Shown here: positions 19,070-20,074 of the stretch, piece by piece
Position numbering within the stretch: the first letter of the stretch is position 1
Layout of the letters: each line of letters starts with the position of its first letter
Position numbers and translations under genes: made by a program
Source: a virus
Reading direction: 5' to 3' (one strand)
IMG/VR virus record: IMGVR_UViG_3300034063_000785
Span: 1-20,074 of that record
Length of the DNA stretch: 20,074 bases
The notes under the pieces: generated by a model
The model's database searches: none
Told to the model about the DNA's origin: nothing
The model's input: the letters and a program-made list of their open reading frames with translations, nothing else

Positions 19070-19112
19070 GTATATGTAGAGTTACCGATCACTCCGATGA
19101 ACCTGGAACTCT

Positions 19113-20074
19113 ATGACAGCACATGCGATTCTTTCTGCGTCCGCATCCAAGCGGTGGCTAACGTGCACACCGTCCGCCCGCCTGGAGCAGGCCCTTCCCG
19201 AGCCCAAACGTCGATCCGATGCGTTTGACTTCAGCAAGGAGGGCACCATGGCGCACTCCCTGGCGGAGGCAAAGCTGAGGTTCCATTACGGCCAGATTTC
19301 GGCCGATGAGTACGAGCGGGAATATGAGATCATCAAGGCAACCCCGTACTACAACGAGGAATTCGAGCGATATGTTGACGACTACGTTATCTATGTCCGC
19401 AGCCAAGTTGGCGAAGGAGACCGCCCGCTCTTTGAACAGCGCGTGGATTTCAGCGACTGGGTACCTGACGGTTTTGGCACTGCGGATGTCATTATCCTTT
19501 CGCCAGGAAGGATCCGTGTTATCGACCTTAAATTCGGACGGGGTGTCTTCGTCGATGCTAAAGACAACTCGCAACTCCGCCTCTACGCGTTGGGAGCATA
19601 CAGTAAATTCCGTGAAGAATTTCCAGACATTAGGGACGTGGAGTACACCATCCACCAACCCCGAATCGAAAACATTTCTTCCGACTCTACATCAGTAAAC
19701 AAGCTACTCGACTGGGCGAATTCGTTTGTCAAGACCAAGGCCAAGCGCGCCTGGGCCGGCACCGGCGACTTCATTCCAGGTGATCACTGCCAGTTCTGCC
19801 GCGCCAAGCCGACATGCCGCGCCCGCTCGGATTTTGTCAACGAGGTAGCCAAGCTCGAATTCCGTGAGCCGGCGCTACTGAGCGACGCGGAACTGGACCT
19901 TGTGTTTTCCCGAGCGGGTCAATTGAACGCTTGGGTGAACGATGTGGAGCGGTTCTTTACCGATCGGGCAATCGAAGACGGTGTGTTGCCTGCGGGCTAC
20001 ATACTGGGCAGCACCAAGCCCCACCGACGCATCACGGACGAGGCCCTGGCGCGGCAAGTGCTCATCGAGAACGG
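19113..20074 (+). CDS. DUF2800 family RecB/Cas4-like nuclease (partial, runs off window)
   Basis: The first 320 codons of this gene are present. The start HAILSASASKRWLTCTPSAR is typical of DUF2800. C18 with C226, C229 and C235 (CQFCRAKPTC) gives one N-terminal and three C-terminal cysteines, the arrangement that holds an Fe-S cluster in Cas4/AddB-type nucleases. GTADVIIL (D125) and VIDLKFGRG (D138, K140) form the PD-(D/E)xK catalytic core. In related phages it lies beside DUF2815 and a DNA polymerase, which are probably just outside. The ATG at 19113 was chosen from the family N-terminus; the ribosome site (CTGGAA) is weak. Confidence 0.9.
   Translation, partial: MTAHAILSASASKRWLTCTPSARLEQALPEPKRRSDAFDFSKEGTMAHSLAEAKLRFHYGQISADEYEREYEIIKATPYYNEEFERYVDDYVIYVRSQVGEGDRPLFEQRVDFSDWVPDGFGTADVIILSPGRIRVIDLKFGRGVFVDAKDNSQLRLYALGAYSKFREEFPDIRDVEYTIHQPRIENISSDSTSVNKLLDWANSFVKTKAKRAWAGTGDFIPGDHCQFCRAKPTCRARSDFVNEVAKLEFREPALLSDAELDLVFSRAGQLNAWVNDVERFFTDRAIEDGVLPAGYILGSTKPHRRITDEALARQVLIEN

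Noticed and set aside
1-20074. tRNA genes, insertion sequences or attachment sites
   Set aside because: No cloverleaf-like sequence with conserved T-loop, no transposase or integrase motifs, and no terminal inverted repeats were seen by eye; a tRNAscan or IS search was not possible.

Overview
The window reads as part of a tailed double-stranded DNA phage genome (Caudoviricetes), or a prophage of that kind. Every supportable gene is on the + strand. Genes are short and tightly packed, mostly with ATGA, TTGA or TAATG stop/start overlaps. The recognisable products are phage replication, nucleotide-metabolism and packaging proteins: ThyX, a primase-helicase, VRR-NUC, an SNF2-like helicase, a dNMP kinase, a terminase small subunit-like protein and a DUF2800 nuclease. 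The DNA is GC-rich with GGAG-type ribosome sites. A proteobacterial host, perhaps a betaproteobacterium, is an inference from composition and gene families; nothing in the window proves it. No integrase, repressor, structural gene, tRNA or CRISPR array was seen.

Region 1 (1-5.85 kb) holds small, mostly unrecognised genes. Eight copies of a 37-bp non-coding element punctuate it. Each sits between the end of one gene or gene group and the ribosome site of the next, always in the same orientation. The element was not found in the rest of the window. It is the most striking unexplained structure here.

Region 2 (5.86-12.17 kb) is a long run of overlapping genes: a papain-like peptidase candidate, a sigma-70-like factor that stops before region 4, thyX, a methyltransferase, zinc-ribbon proteins, and an envelope cassette of lipoprotein, 37-residue membrane peptide and secreted protein. 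A hairpin and an AT-rich purine-tract promoter region (12.17-12.40 kb) close it.

Region 3 (12.4-18.5 kb) is the replication and recombination operon: primase/SF3 helicase, HExxH protein, VRR-NUC nuclease, HNH-like nuclease, SNF2-like helicase, a small protein resembling sigma region 4, dNMP kinase and three small genes. A clear terminator ends it. Region 4 (18.5-20.07 kb) has a structured non-coding segment, an isolated terminase small subunit-like gene with its own terminator, and the start of a DUF2800 gene that runs off the window.

Main hypothesis: the phage may carry a two-part sigma factor, with regions 1.2-3 in the 7815-8396 gene and a region-4-like domain in the 17042-17341 gene. The 37-bp elements may be the promoters or regulatory sites it, or another phage regulator, acts on. 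The two domain assignments rest on visible motifs; the partnership and the link to the element are inference.
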